The notes below the pieces were generated by a model that searched no databases, was not told the DNA's origin, and worked only from the letters and a program-made list of their open reading frames with translations. The translations under genes were made by a program, and so were the position numbers. A stretch of 64,000 nt of DNA from Eopsaltria australis (Eukaryota > Chordata > Aves > Passeriformes > Petroicidae). The DNA lies in assembly GCA_034509425.1 (NCBI GenBank), contig JAVTVJ010000048.1, forward strand, positions 1,349,945-1,413,944, in the 5' to 3' direction. Below, piece by piece: positions 12,855 to 25,300 of the stretch. Within the stretch, counting starts at the first letter, position 1, and the number at the start of each line of letters is the position of its first letter.

Positions 12855-13320
12855 ATCAGGTGAGGCCTCACCTGCAGAGCTGCCCCAGCCCTGGATCCAG
12901 CATGGGAAGGACCTGGAGCTGCTGGAGAGATCCAGAGGAGGCTCCAGGATGATCCCAGAGATGGAGCAGCTCTGCTGGGAGGAAAGGCTGGGAGAGCTGG
13001 GAATGTTCCCCTGGAGAGGAGAAGCTTTGGGGTGAGCTCAGTGTGGCCTTGCAGGAGCTGGGGAAGCTGCAGGAAAGAAGGAGAGAGGGATTTCCAAGGG
13101 ATGGAGGGACAGGACACAGGGAATGGCTTCCACTGCCAGAGGACAGGGATGGATGGGATATTGGGAATTAGGAATTCCTGGCTGGGAGGGTGGGGAGAGG
13201 CTGGGATGGAATTCCCAGATTTGCTGTGGCTGCCCCTGGATCCCTGGCAGTGCCCAAGGCCAGGCTGGACGAGGCTTGGATCACCCTGGGACAGTGGGAG
13301 GTGTCCCAGTACGGATTTTC
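12855..13320 (+). mobile_element. CR1 LINE 3'-end fragment (sense), one of the longest here
   Basis: Begins ggtgaggcctcacctgcaga, continues gagcagctctgctgggagga and ends in the CR1 tail tgggacagtgggaggtgtcc. Confidence 0.78.
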
Positions 13321-13859
13321 CCCTTCCCGACATCTCCAGCGGTTGCCAGTCGATATTTTCCCCGTGATCCTGGATTTTCCTCACCTTCAACTTTCCAAAT
13401 TCAAGCCAAAAGTCCAAACCTACCCTCTCCTCACCCTGGCTGCTCCTGGCCCTGATCCAGGGAGCTGCCACCTCCTCCTGATCCTTGAAATCCGAAGGAA
13501 AAGCATCCCTGAGGGCCGGATGAAGCCCTGGATCAATCACATCCCACACGGATAGCGAGGAGCGCTGATAAAGCCTTCAGAAAATCCAGATAAGCTCCCC
13601 TGGCTGCCCGGAGCTCATCCCCGAGCTCATCCCAGAGCTCACATTTTCCATCGGGAAAAGTGACAGAGGGAAGGAGCCACGTGGGAAAAACAAACAGGGC
13701 CTGGAGATAAGAGAAAGTGGGAGAACGGGAGATAAGGGAAGGATCAAACGCTCTTCCCTGCTCTTTGCTTCCTCTCCATTTCCTGCCCGGAGCAGCTCTG
13801 CCCTCCCCTCTGCGCTCCAGGTGACAAAGGAGCTGTTGTTCACGCCGGGAAAGCTTTTC
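13321..13859. other. Intergenic, no gene recognised
   Basis: Unique sequence. Three copies of gagctcatccc/agagctca-type words lie near 13610-13640. No exon seen. Confidence 0.5.
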
Positions 13860-14462
13860 CTGAGGTTTTCCAGGTTTTCTGAAGGCAGCAGCCCTGAAAA
13901 CCTAAATTCACCGGTTTTTGTGCAGTGCTGAAGCTGGAGAGTCCCAGGTTTGTCCCAGGAGGTGCCATGGGAATTCTGAGCCTCAGGAACAGTTGGTCCC
14001 TGATCCAGCTGACAAAGCCAGCAAAAAAAAAATCCGGATGTTTGAGGTTTTCCATGTTTTCCAAAGGAACCAGCCCTGAAAACCTGAGTTCACCTGTTCT
14101 TATCCAGCGCTGAAGCTGGAGAGTCCCAGGTTTGCGGGGAGATGCCACGGGAATTCTGAACATTTGGAACAGGTTGGTCCCTGATCCAGCTGACAAGGCC
14201 ATAAAGAATTCCAAATTTAATCATGCCAGGAAAGAAGTTTTCCATGTTTTCCATGTTTTCCAAAGGCACCAGCCCTGAAAACCTGAATTCACCTGTTTTT
14301 ATCCAGCGCTGAAACGTCCCAGATTTGTCAGGAGATGCTGTGGGAATTCTGAGCCTTGGGAATAGGTCCATCCCTGATCCAGCTGACAAGGCCGCAAGAA
14401 ATTCCAAATGTTTGAGGTATTCCATGTTTTCCAAAGGCACCAGCCCTGAAAACCTGAATTCA
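13860..14462. repeat. Tandem array, ~180-bp unit, 3-4 copies
   Basis: ttccatgttttccaaaggca, ccagccctgaaaacctgaat and tgatccagctgacaaggcc recur. The array abuts the next CR1 directly. Confidence 0.88.
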
Positions 14463-14463
14463 C

Positions 14464-14835
14464 AGGCTGGGAGAGCTGGGAATGTTCCCCTGGAGAGGAG
14501 AAGGCTCCAGGGAGAGCTCAGAGCCCCTGGCAGGGCCTGAAGGGGCTCCAGGAGAGCTGGAGAGGGACTGGGGACAAGGCATGGAGGGACAGGACACAGG
14601 GAATGGCTTCCACTGCCAGAGGGCAGGGATGGATGGGAGATTGGGAATTAGGAATTCCTGGCTGGGCTGGAATTCCCAGATTTGCTGTGGCTGCCCCTGG
14701 ATCCCTGGCAGTGTCCAAGGCCAGGCTGGATGGGGCTTGGATCACCTGGGATAGTGGGAAGTTTTCCTTGCCCATGGAATGGGATGGGATGGGATGATCC
14801 TTAAGGTCCCTTCCCACCCAGTCCCTCCTGGAATT
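14464..14835 (+). mobile_element. CR1 LINE 3'-end fragment (sense)
   Basis: ctgggagagctgggaatgtt through agggcctgaaggggctccag to gatccttaaggtcccttccc. Confidence 0.78.
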
Positions 14836-16585
14836 CCGTTATCCCCACAAACAGGATGAACAGGAGAACACTTGAATTCCAAATCCGTGCTCCCCTTCCC
14901 CCCTCCCCATCCAGCTGATCCACTCATATCCTACACAATTCCCACCAGCTTTCCCTTTTTTTTTTTTCTCCCCATTTAATTTTTTTTAAGGAATTTGGCC
15001 CAAGGTGTTTCCTTGTAAATTGGAACAGATTTTTTTTTTCCCATGATTTCCATGGATTTAAAAAAAAATAAATCCCCAACCGTGCTTAAAGCCAAGGAGA
15101 GAGGGGGGCGAAACATCACCCCATTCTCCAGAGGTGTTTATGAGCTCAGCTTCTCCCACTTTTTTTTAATGGAAAAGTGGAAAAAGATGGAGTTTTTTTC
15201 CCTTTTTTCCTGGCCCCCCTTCATCCCTCCTTTCCCTAATGGCTCTCCCAAAAAACATCCCGCGGGCATTTGCTGCAATAAAGCACAAAAACGAGGCCAA
15301 ACCGCCCGAGAGGAGCCAAACCCAACCCGGAACGGGATTTTTCTCACTGCGGGAATTCGCTGGGCTTGGAAGTGGCAATCCATAAAAAGTGTGGAAAACC
15401 AGGCGGCCCTGAGGATACGGAGAGCGGTTGGAATCAGGTGAGATCGTGAAGTTTCGCTCTCTGGGATCCAACGGCGGCGGCTCCCAAGATGTTTCCTCTC
15501 TTTTCGGGATGCGTTTTCCAAGCTTGACCTTTCAGGGAGCTGGGAAGGCTCTGGAGAAGACATGGATAAAGAAGGAGTCCTGAATCCAGGAATTTGGATT
15601 TGATGATCCATGGAGAAGGACAGGTTGCTCCAGAGCAGAGCTCCCAGAATGTTTCCTCTTTTTTGGGATGCGTTTTCCAAGCTAGACTCGCTTTAGGGAG
15701 CTGGGAAGGCCCTGGAGAGGATGTGGATAAGGAAAAACCCTGAATCCAGGAATTCCCAGGCTCCTTTGAAGATCCATGGAGAAGGACAGGTTGTTCCAGA
15801 GGGCAACTCCCCCATGGATCCATCCCTGAGGTCTCCAGAACCTCAATTTTCCACATTTGTCACCTGGGACATGGAATTCCCGTTTGGAATCCCTCAAATC
15901 CAGCAGCACATGGGAATTTTGGGATTCCCCTGTGGAATTTCTACCCCTGTCAGAGCAGGGGTCTGGGACATGGAATTCCTTTTTGGAATCCCTCAAATCC
16001 AGCAGCTCATGGGAATTTTGGGATTCTCCTGTGGGATAGGGATGCTGGGGTTCTAGGGAGAACAGCTGGATCAGTGATCTGATCCCAATCCCATCATCCG
16101 TGGTTTGCAGACCAGGAAACTGGAGCAGAAGGAAATTTGGATCCAAGAGAATTCCCGGAAAAGCCAAATTATTCCTGTTATCCATGCCGAGGAAAATCTG
16201 GGAATACAACACAGGAATTCTGAGCTGAGAGCGGGAATCCCAGCCACAAATGTGGGAAGTCTCCAACTCGGCTGCTCCATCCTGGAAAATCCACTTGGCG
16301 CATCCTTCAAACTCTGGGCTCTCTCATTCCATGGATTTGTTTTTTTTGGGAAGATCCCAAAAACCCAAGTCATAAAAGGGCTTGGAATTTTCTGCTTTGA
16401 GTGTCCCAGGATCTGGATCGGTTCCTTTTTCCCTACAGGACACGATCCCAAAATGTGGAGCTCCGGACACCTCACGGATGCTCCAAGCACCAGCCCGGTG
16501 CCACCACCGTGTCCTTGAGTGCCACATCCTCATGGTTTTGGGGCAATTCCCAGAATCCCAAAATCCCTGAGTCCTCTGGAATCAC
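14836..16585. other. Intergenic; two local duplications, no gene
   Basis: A ~190-bp block is duplicated at about 15480-15690 and 15655-15815 (gatccatggagaaggacagg, gatgcgttttccaagct). A ~105-bp block is duplicated at 15867-15935 and 15968-16035 (ggaatccctcaaatccagca). The rest is unique with no exon recognised. Confidence 0.6.
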
Positions 16586-16587
16586 CG

Positions 16588-16870
16588 AGTCCAAGCTGTG
16601 CCCGATCCTCGCCTTGAGTGCCACACCCAGGAATTCCATGGACACCTCCAGGGATGGAGAATCCAAACTTTCCTGAGCACTTCCAAGGCCCAAGAACCCT
16701 TTCCATGGGGAAATGATCCCAAATATCCAACCTGGTCTTTCCCTCTCATCCCAACCCTCATTCCCTGGGAGCAGATCCACAAGGTCCCCCCTGATCCCCC
16801 TTTTGTCCAGGCTCAGCCCCTTTCCCACCTCCCTCAATCCCAAGGGATGTCCTGGATATTTTCCAGCAAT
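16588..16870 (-). mobile_element. CR1 LINE 3'-end fragment (antisense, diverged)
   Basis: gacacctccagggatggaga, ggggaaatgatcccaaatat, gtccaggctcagcccctttc correspond in order to the reversed CR1 tail. Confidence 0.6.
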
Positions 16871-17039
16871 TCCAGCATAAATTCAGCCGTTCCTGTTGGG
16901 AAAACTGGGAATCAGCAGCTCCTTACTGGGGGAAGCGGGGATTTTGGATTCCAGGCTGTGTTGGAATTCAGGCCTAATTAATTTTGGGTTTTAATTTCTT
17001 TTGGTCATCCCGATGAAAATAACGACATTCCCAAGTGTC

Positions 17040-17935
17040 TCTCTCCAAGGTTTTTATGGGATTTTCAATGGATTCCATATTTTTATGGGATTTTCAACGG
17101 ATTCCATAATTCTACGGGATTTTCAATGGATTCCCTTTTTTTATGGGATTTTCAATGGATTCCATAATTTTATGGGAATTTCAATGGATTCCATAATTTT
17201 ACAGGATTTTCAATGGATTTAATATTTTTATGGGATTTTCAATGGATTCCCTATTTTTACGGGATTTTCAATAGATTCCCTCTTTTTATGGGATTTTCAA
17301 TGGATTCCATATTTTTTATGGGAATTTCAATGGATTCCCTACTTTTACAGGATTTTCAGGGGATTCCATAATTTTATGGGATTTTCAATGGATTCCATAA
17401 TTTTATGGGATTTTCAATGGATTCCATAATTTTACAGGATTTTCCATGGATTCCATATTTTTATGGGATTTTCCATGGATTCCCTATTTTTATGGGATTT
17501 TCAATGGATTCCCTCTTTTTACGGGATTTCCAATGGATTCCATATTTTTATGGGATTTTCAATGGATTCCATAATTTTACGGGATTTTCAATGGATTCCC
17601 TCTTTTTATGGGATTTTCAATGGTTTCCATAATTTTATGGGATTTTCCATGGATTTAATATTTTTATGGGATTTTCAATGGATTCCATAATTTTACAGGA
17701 TTTTCCATGGATTCCATATTTTTATGGGATTTTCAATGGATTCCATGTTTTTATGGGATTTTCAATGGATTCCATAATTTTATGGGATTTTCCATGGATT
17801 TAATATTTTTATGGGATTTTCAATGGATTCCATGTTTTTATGGGATTTTCAATGGATTCCATATTTTTATGGGATTTTCCATGGATTCCCTCTTTTTATG
17901 GGATTTTCAATGGACTCCATATTCCTCCGTCAAAA
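17040..17935. repeat. 29-bp minisatellite, about 30 copies
   Basis: Unit tatgggattttcaatggatt plus ccatatttt, with ccata/ccctc and acgg/acagg variants, in near-perfect 29-base register. Confidence 0.95.
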
Positions 17936-18275
17936 CCCGGAACCAGCCCCAAACCACTGCAGCGTTCTGGGTGTGATTTAAGGCGATTGAAATCCATCAG
18001 AATTCATGGGATGAGGAAAAACCAGGGATCAAACACAGCCACGGAAATCTGGGATTGATGGGAATTCCGGGAATTCCAAAGGGAACAGCGGCCTCTCCTC
18101 AGCGGGGACTTGAAATGAAATGGAAAAAAAAATGAAATTAAACCAAAATAAAATAAAAGTGATGAGGAGACAGATTTTAATCCAGGTAATTAATCCTGGT
18201 TCCCTGGGAAAACCTGGGAAAAATCCAAATCTTTGACTCCTCAGTTTTCCCATCTGGAATACGATAAATGCACGA
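17936..18275. other. Intergenic, no gene
   Basis: Unique sequence with a short A/T-rich stretch near 18115-18160. Nothing recognised. Confidence 0.5.
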
Positions 18276-18279
18276 CCTC

Positions 18280-18475
18280 CAAGATGATGTTGGAGATGGG
18301 ATTTTGGGAAGGAATTCCTGGCTGGGCTGGAATTCCCAGAGAAGCTGCGGCTGCTCCTGGAATCCTGGCAGTGTCCAAGGCCAGGCTGGATAACCCTGGG
18401 ATAGTGGGAGATCCCTGCCCATGGAATGGGATCATCCCAAAGTTCCTTTCCATCCCAAACCATTCCATAAAAAGC
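18280..18475 (+). mobile_element. CR1 LINE 3'-end fragment (sense)
   Basis: gggaaggaattcctggctgg, ggcagtgtccaaggccaggc, ending catcccaaaccattccataa. Confidence 0.72.
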
Positions 18476-20479
18476 AGATTCCCGATTTTTCTCACCTTGT
18501 TTTCCTCATTCCCTTCCCGAGCTCTTCCGGCACCTCCCGATTTCCTCCCCGGCCCATGGGGAACGCAAATCTGGATTTTTATTGGGCCTTAAATCCCAGA
18601 ATTCCCATGGTATCCGTGACCTCCCTGGAATATCCCAGCAGTTTTATGGGAAGAGAAGATTGGGAAGTTCGGGGGGGGCCTCGCCACGATTATTTGGGAT
18701 CAAATCCCTGGAGAATCCTTGGAAGGGAACGCGGCCCTTGCCTGGCCGGTGACATTCCAGAGTGTCCCCCTGGAAGGCGCTTCCCAATCTGCAAGAAAAG
18801 ATGGATTTTATCCAGCTGGGAAAGTTTGGGATGGTGAAATCCCTGTGTGGAAAGGGAGGAGGGACATGGAAAATTCCTGGAGAAATCCGGGATCACAGAG
18901 AGCCCCCCCTTATCTCCCTGGTATTTTCTCTGAGGCACCTCAGGGATTCTTGGAATTCTGCTCCAGGGGGATTCGGAGCTGGATGGGGATCCTGGAGAAA
19001 GCACCACACCCCCTCCATCCCAAAAAAAAAAAGTAGGAAAAAAAATCGGGAAAGGCGAATTTTCCAGCTTTTTATTGATCAAAAATTCCCAGGTTTTTTT
19101 TCACACTGCAGATCCCAACCTGTGGAAAATGTCGGGAATGTAAATCCTGACCTGACCCGTGGATCAACAGCTCCATCTCCAACCCAGGAAATCGTTGGGA
19201 AGTCGATCCTGCAATTTTTTTTTTGGCCGCTGGAAAGGGAAAATCCCAAAGTTTTCCCAGCTCTGCTTCCCGGAATTCCACTCCCCTGGGGGTAGCGGGA
19301 ATCGCGCAGATCCCAGGATTGGTTTTCCATGGATTTCAGCAGCTGATCAGGGCAGGTGATCCCAATTTTTCTTGGCTCCATCTTCAAAGGGAGCAGATCC
19401 AAGACTTTTCCAATATTTCTGTCCAAGTTATGAAATAAATCCAGCAGTTCCTGGAATCCCACTCTGGAAAAAAGAGGGGAAATTCCAGGTTTTTCATTGA
19501 GAGCCTCTGGAAGAGCTGGAATTCCTCTAGAGGCTTCGATCCCTTGGAGATATCCCGGAATTTCCCAGCCATGGATGCACCTTGGGGTCCCCTGCTGAGT
19601 TTTCCCTGCTTTTCCCGAATCCTAAAAAAAGCCGTGGAATTGGGAAAACACCACAAGAATTTTTTGCACTGGATCCCTTCCCAAAAAACCCCCAGGAATG
19701 GAATTCCAATCTCCACTTCTCCAGCTCCTCTGCTCTTCCAGACTCCCAGAAATCCCTCGGGATCGACTTCGCCGGCCAAAAAAATGAAGGATTTTTGGGA
19801 ATCTCTTCCATCAATTCTGAATGAAACTCCATTTTTCCTTCTGTTTTCCATGGAAAACCAATCCAGGAAGATTGGGATAAACCAACGCCAGGAACAACTT
19901 TAGTTGGAAGATTTCCCAAATCCAGGTTTCATTTCCCATCCCCAAAAAATCCCAAATTCCTCAAAACTGGGTCTAATTCCCAGACAAGATCCCCCTCTAG
20001 TGGGGATTTCTGGAATATGTGGAAATCCCGGGATTTATTCCCGATCCTGCCTGGGTGGTTTTTCCTCCTCCAGGATCAGCATCACCTGAATCCAAGGAAA
20101 TCAGCGATCCTGTCATTATTCCCTGGATTTCTGGGAATTAATGCAACTTCTGCCCTCTGGAATTCCATTCCTACCTCAATCCATGGAAATAAATCCAATT
20201 TTCCCCTAAAATTCCCTTCCCGTGGCTGTGGCTTTTCCAAGGCAATTTCTCCATCTGCTGGTGGAAAAGCAACTCCCAAAATGCTGGAATTGCTCCCGGC
20301 TGGAATTTTCCACCTTTTTTTTTCACTTCTTGAGTTCCAGATCCCACCGGAACAGGGAAAATATTGGATTGGGGCTGGGAAAAGAAAATCGGGACAAGGA
20401 AAAGTGGGGAAAATGGGGAATGTCTTGGCAGGGATAAATCTGGGTTGGAAAAGGAGCGGGAAGAGAAAAAAGCTGGAAT
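18476..20479. other. Intergenic, no gene recognised
   Basis: Unique sequence rich in ggaattcc-like words, with open frames on both strands that have no recognisable domains. No CR1 or array seen. Confidence 0.45.
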
Positions 20480-21078
20480 AAAATAAAATAAAGTAAAATG
20501 AAATGAAATGAAATTAAATTAAATTTAAATTTAAATTAAATATAAAATAAAATAAAAAATTAAATTAAATTAAATAAATTAAAAATAAAAATAAAAATAA
20601 AAATAAAAAATAAAAAATAAAATAAAATAAAATAAAACAAAAAATAAAAAATAAAGTAAATGAAATGAAAACAAAATAAAATGAAAATAAAAAATTAAAA
20701 TAAAATAAAATAATAAAATAAAATAATAAATAATAAATAAAATAAAATAATAAAATAAAATAAAATGAAATTTAAAAATTAAATTAAATTAAATTAAATT
20801 AAATAAAATAAAATAAAAAAATAAAAATTAAAAAAATAAATAAAAATCAAAACAAAATAAAATAAAATAAAATAAAATAAAATTAATAAAATAAAATATT
20901 AAAATATAAAATATAAAACAAAACAAAATAAAATAAAATAAAATGAAATAAAATGAAATAAAATAAAATAAATAAAATACAAAATAAAATAAAAAATAAA
21001 ACAAAATACAACAAAATAAAAATAAAAATAAAAATAAAAATAAAAATAAAAATAAACAAATATAAAATAAAATAAATC
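20480..21078. repeat. A-rich (AAAAT)n-type microsatellite, ~600 bp
   Basis: Almost only A and T: AAAAT/AAATT/AAAAAT units in blocks. It lies about 0.9 kb past the TMIE stop and would be T-rich in a TMIE read-through transcript. Confidence 0.95.
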
Positions 21079-21736
21079 CCATTCTTGGGAATAAAGAATT
21101 GGAGGGAATTCCCCCTACGGAGCAGAAAACTCCAGGATATCCCGAGTTTTAATTATCCCAAGATTTTCCACACTATCCCTAAAAAGCTTTGGAGTGAAAT
21201 CCCCTCAGCTGGAATTTTTAAGGCACGAATTGCTGGAATATTCCCAAAACACCCAGGAAATCCCGCTCCCGATAAAACCACTCCGCAGGAATTCCCGGGA
21301 AATGAGGGAATAGCAGCCACAAGGAAGCGGAGCGGAATTCCTGGTCTCAGGACTGGCTTTCCTCGGCAAAAAATTGGGAAAATGTGGATAAATCTCCTGG
21401 AAAAGATGGAATTCCTGGTGTTTCCTGCAGCAATCCAGGGAAAGAGGCCCCGGAGAAGGATGGAAAAATTCCCACGTGTCCAAAAACCTCTTGGAATCCA
21501 CAGGAGAATTCCATCCTTTGGGTTTTTCCCAGGGTTTCTATAATCCCTAAAATCCCCGGAGCTGAATGCCAGGAAATCTTTCTCCAACTTCTCCAGGTCC
21601 TCCGGAAGAAGAAATCTGGGATGAATCCCGTTCTCCTGTTTGGATCCTCATCCCTGAGCATTCCCACTTTATCCAAACTCCTCATTCCCATTCCAGCTCC
21701 GGTTCAGTCCCATCCCGTTCCCACCACCTATTCCTC
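21079..21736. other. TMIE 3' flank, no gene
   Basis: Unique sequence between the AAAAT tract and the candidate TMIE poly(A) signal. Open frames here are unsupported. Confidence 0.45.
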
Positions 21737-21742
21737 TTTATT
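21737..21742 (-). other. TMIE: Candidate TMIE polyadenylation signal AATAAA
   Basis: The minus strand reads AATAAA about 200 bases past the TMIE stop, followed by a GGTGGTGGG stretch. It is the first canonical hexamer I noticed downstream. Such hexamers are common by chance, so confidence is low. Confidence 0.35.
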
Positions 21743-21938
21743 ATCCAAACAAATTCCCAGTTTTCCTTTGGAGAGCCCAATCCCAGCTGCTCGCCCTCCG
21801 AATGGGAATCAATCCATGCATCCAGCAGAATTCCCAGGAATATCTGGGAAAGCAAATCTTGCTCCCGGTGCTCCTCCCACAGCGATTTGCCGGAGTTTTC
21901 CCAAAAAAAATTCCAGCCTTTCCAATCCTTCCCGGAGG

Positions 21939-22306
21939 TCACTTCTTCTTTGCTGGGGCTTTGGAATTCCCGCCGGCTTTTCCATTGGTTTTGGCGCCTC
22001 CGGATTTTCCAGCTTCTTCTTTTTCCCCCTTTTTCCCCCCTCCTTGTTTCGTGTCCTTTCCCTTTTCCCCCTTTTCCTTTTCCCCCTTTTCTCCTTTCCC
22101 TCCTTTCTCCTCTTTCCCTCCTTTTTCCCCTTTTTCTCCGTCTTTTTTTTTGCCTCCGTCCTTCCCGTCCTTGGATTCTTCCTTCTGCTCCTTCTCTCCC
22201 TCCTTTTTCTTGGAGCCTTTGGATCCATCCTTCTTTCCCTGAGCCTTGTCCACTTTCCCGGATACCGTGGGAACTTCTTCCTCTTTTTTCTCTTCCGTGA
22301 CCTGAG
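21939..22306 (-). CDS. TMIE: TMIE coding exon 4 (Lys/Glu/Gly-rich tail and stop)
   Basis: The acceptor is a T-run followed by CTTGGGAACAG. It joins in frame (G|CT) and encodes [15 protein letters not shown], then about 100 residues made almost only of K, E, G, D and S, ending NSKAPAKKK and TGA. The coding strand is nearly all purine. TMIE tails are lysine-rich in other vertebrates, but this one is roughly three times the usual length. The reading frame is open throughout, which supports it as real. The internal low-complexity part may vary in length or be misassembled. Confidence 0.82.
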
Positions 22307-25300
22307 CTGTTCCCAAGAAAAAAAAAACCAGGAATTAACGCGGATTAAACGACCCAGGAATTGCCAAAATTCCCGCTCCCTGCTGGAAATCCGGGAGAAT
22401 ATTCCTGCTGGGGTTTTCCCATCCGACTTTTTGCTCCCAGGGAATTTTTTGGGAGAGGAATTTGGGATAATCTTTATTCTAAAGGCGGGAAAGCCCTGGC
22501 ACAGATTCCCAAGGAAATTATGGATTCCCCATCCCTGGAAGTGTCCAAGGCCAGGCTGGAGCACCCTGGGATGTTGGAATTTCCCTCTTCCCATGGAATG
22601 GGATGATCCTGAAATTCCCTACCCCATTATTAAGAAGGAATTTCATAGCTCAAAACTTTTCCTCATATTCCCGATTTTTCTCCGACCGGAAGTGATTCCA
22701 TTTCTCCCAAGTGCTCCCGAAATCCAGGATCGCTGCCCTGAGCTCGCATCCCTGGACACAAACAGGGATCACATTCCAGAGGTTTCTCATGGGAAGTTTT
22801 TCCTCTGCTCCAGACCAGCAGGGGATAAAGTTTAACAAAATCCAGGGAAAATCAGGGAAATTTTCCATCTTTTTGCTTCCTGTGGAAAGGGAGAGGGATT
22901 TGGAGAAAGGGATGGAGCACCAGGAAAAGAAGGAAAGGAGAAGGGATGGATGGGATATTGGGAAGGAATTCCCGGCTGGGAGGGTGGGGAGGGGCTGGGC
23001 TGGAATTCCCAGAGAAGTTGTGGCTGTCCCTGGATCCCTGGGATGTCGCTGGAAGGGGCTTGGAGCAGCCTGGGATAGTGGGAGATCCCTGGGGATGATC
23101 CCTAAGGTCTCTTCCCACCCAAAGCATTCCATGATTCCTGAATTTTTTTACTTTTCCCTAAAATATTCCTTTGGTGTGGACGTGAAAATAAAATTCCATC
23201 CTTTTTCCTTGGGAATGGCCGTTTATTTTTCCATAAAAACGGGAACAGAATAACACCGAGCATTCCTTAAAACCCCAGGGGAATTCCTGACATCCCATTA
23301 AAAAAAAAAAGGGAGAGAGAAGAGTCAAAAAACCCCATCCCACCCTTTTGGCTGGAAAAATGTGGTGGGAAGCAGAAGAATTCCCAAAAAAATCAGCTGG
23401 AGCAGCCTCAGAGTGGGAAACTTGGAGATCTCCAAGGCCATGGACACACCCAGGGCATCTCCAAGGAAATCCTGGGAAAGGAGCACAAAGGGATCGATTT
23501 TTCCATTAAATTTTGTTCCCTGAGCCCTAAAATCCATTGGTTTATTCCCAGAAGGGTTTGCCCTTTCTGACATTCCAAAAATTTCATGGAGAGCTTTTCG
23601 GAATTCAAACATTCCCTCAAAGGAAAGGCGGAAGAGGGGAAGATAATTCCAGGAACTGGGAATATTTAAACATCGGGATATATCTAGGATCCAGGATTTT
23701 GTCAGCTCCAGGTCTCCAGACAAAAATTCCGGCACGGAGATGGATCCCAAAGTTTCCCACATTTCCCACTGGAATTCCTAAATCAGGGATGGAAGATTTT
23801 TTTGGGATCAGGAGGCATCTCCGGAGGGAAATCCCAGGAAGTTTTTTGGGATTGGATGGATCACCAGATGGGCAACTCAGGAATTTATTTTCCAGGTGTC
23901 CAGGCAAAAATTCCAGCACGGAGATGGATCCCAAAGTTTCCCACATTTCCCACTGGAATGCCTAAATCAGGGATGGAAGATTTTTTTGGGATCAGGAGGC
24001 AACTCCAAAGGGAAAACCTGGGAATTTGGTGACTCCAAGTTTTCTGGGTGTAAAGACGGAAACGTCGGCACTGAGATGGAGCACAAAGGTTTCCACAATT
24101 CCCATGGGAATGGCTAAATCGGGTATGGAAGATTTTTTGGGATCAGGAGGCATCTCCGGAGGGAAATCCCAGGAATTTGGTCACATGAACTTTTCCAGGT
24201 GTCCAGACAAATATTCCAGCACGGAGATGGATCCCAAAGTTTCCCACAATTCCCACAGGAATGCCTAAATCAGGTGTGGAAGATTTTTTGGGATCAGGAG
24301 GCATCTCCGGAGGGAAATCCCAGGAATTTGGTCACACAGAGCTTTTGTCAGTTCCAGGTTTTCTCAGCTAAGCAAATCCTTTGGAATTCCAAAGGCTGGA
24401 GATTCCCAGGAATTTTTAAGGCCCAATTTCCCTTTTCCACTCCAGCACCTCCCCTCCCATGAAAAAAAAAACGGAATCTTTTTCTTTTCCTGACGGATAA
24501 AGCCTGGAAAAACAGCACTGACACATCCCTATCCATAAATATGGATAACACCCTTGGGAAGAGAGGATTCCCATCCCAACATGGATTCCTTCCAGGAAAT
24601 TGGGGCACATTTTGGGATGTGCCAAATCCCAGAGGATCGGGAGATTCCGGGAACAGCTTTTCCTGAGCCGGCACCAAACATCAGCAGCGGAATTCCGGAA
24701 TTTTCCACAGGTGGCCCCCATTTAACTGGAAAAAATTCGGATACTCCTCATGGAATATCCAAGAAATAATAACCTCATAAAATATCCAAATGATCCAAAT
24801 CTATGGGTTTCCTAGGGATAAATTGTGGGAATTTATTCCTGAATTCCCACTGTCGTAATTCCCAATGGAACGATTCCAACGGATCCAATATCCCGCCTTT
24901 GGATGGAGCCCGTGGAAACCTGGGGGATGTAAAGGTTTTTTTCCAGGAGATCCAAATTTATTCCAGGGTGAAACCAAATTCCATCTTTTTGGGATATTCC
25001 TACGAATGGAACTGGAATTCTGTTATCCACAGCCACGATCCTACAAATTCTCTGGGATCTACTGAATTTAGGGAGTCAGAATTCATTTTTTTTTTTGGGA
25101 AGCAAAGCAGAGAATCCTTTGATTTCCTGGGCATTTTCCAGGTGGGATCGCTCCGAGAGGTGGGATTGGATTCTCCGGGCCTTTGGATGACCTTGGAATT
25201 TAAAGTATTTGGATTTTAAGGATACAAGGATAAGGATTAAGTGGAAAGACAAGGATTAAGTGGAAGAACGAGGATTCAGTGGAAGGACAAGGATTTATTC

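Noticed and set aside
21384..22835. Plus-strand open frame of 483 codons
   Set aside because: It is the antisense of the low-complexity TMIE exon 4. Its Pro/Phe/Ser-rich composition comes from the pyrimidine strand and the frame also crosses a CR1 fragment.
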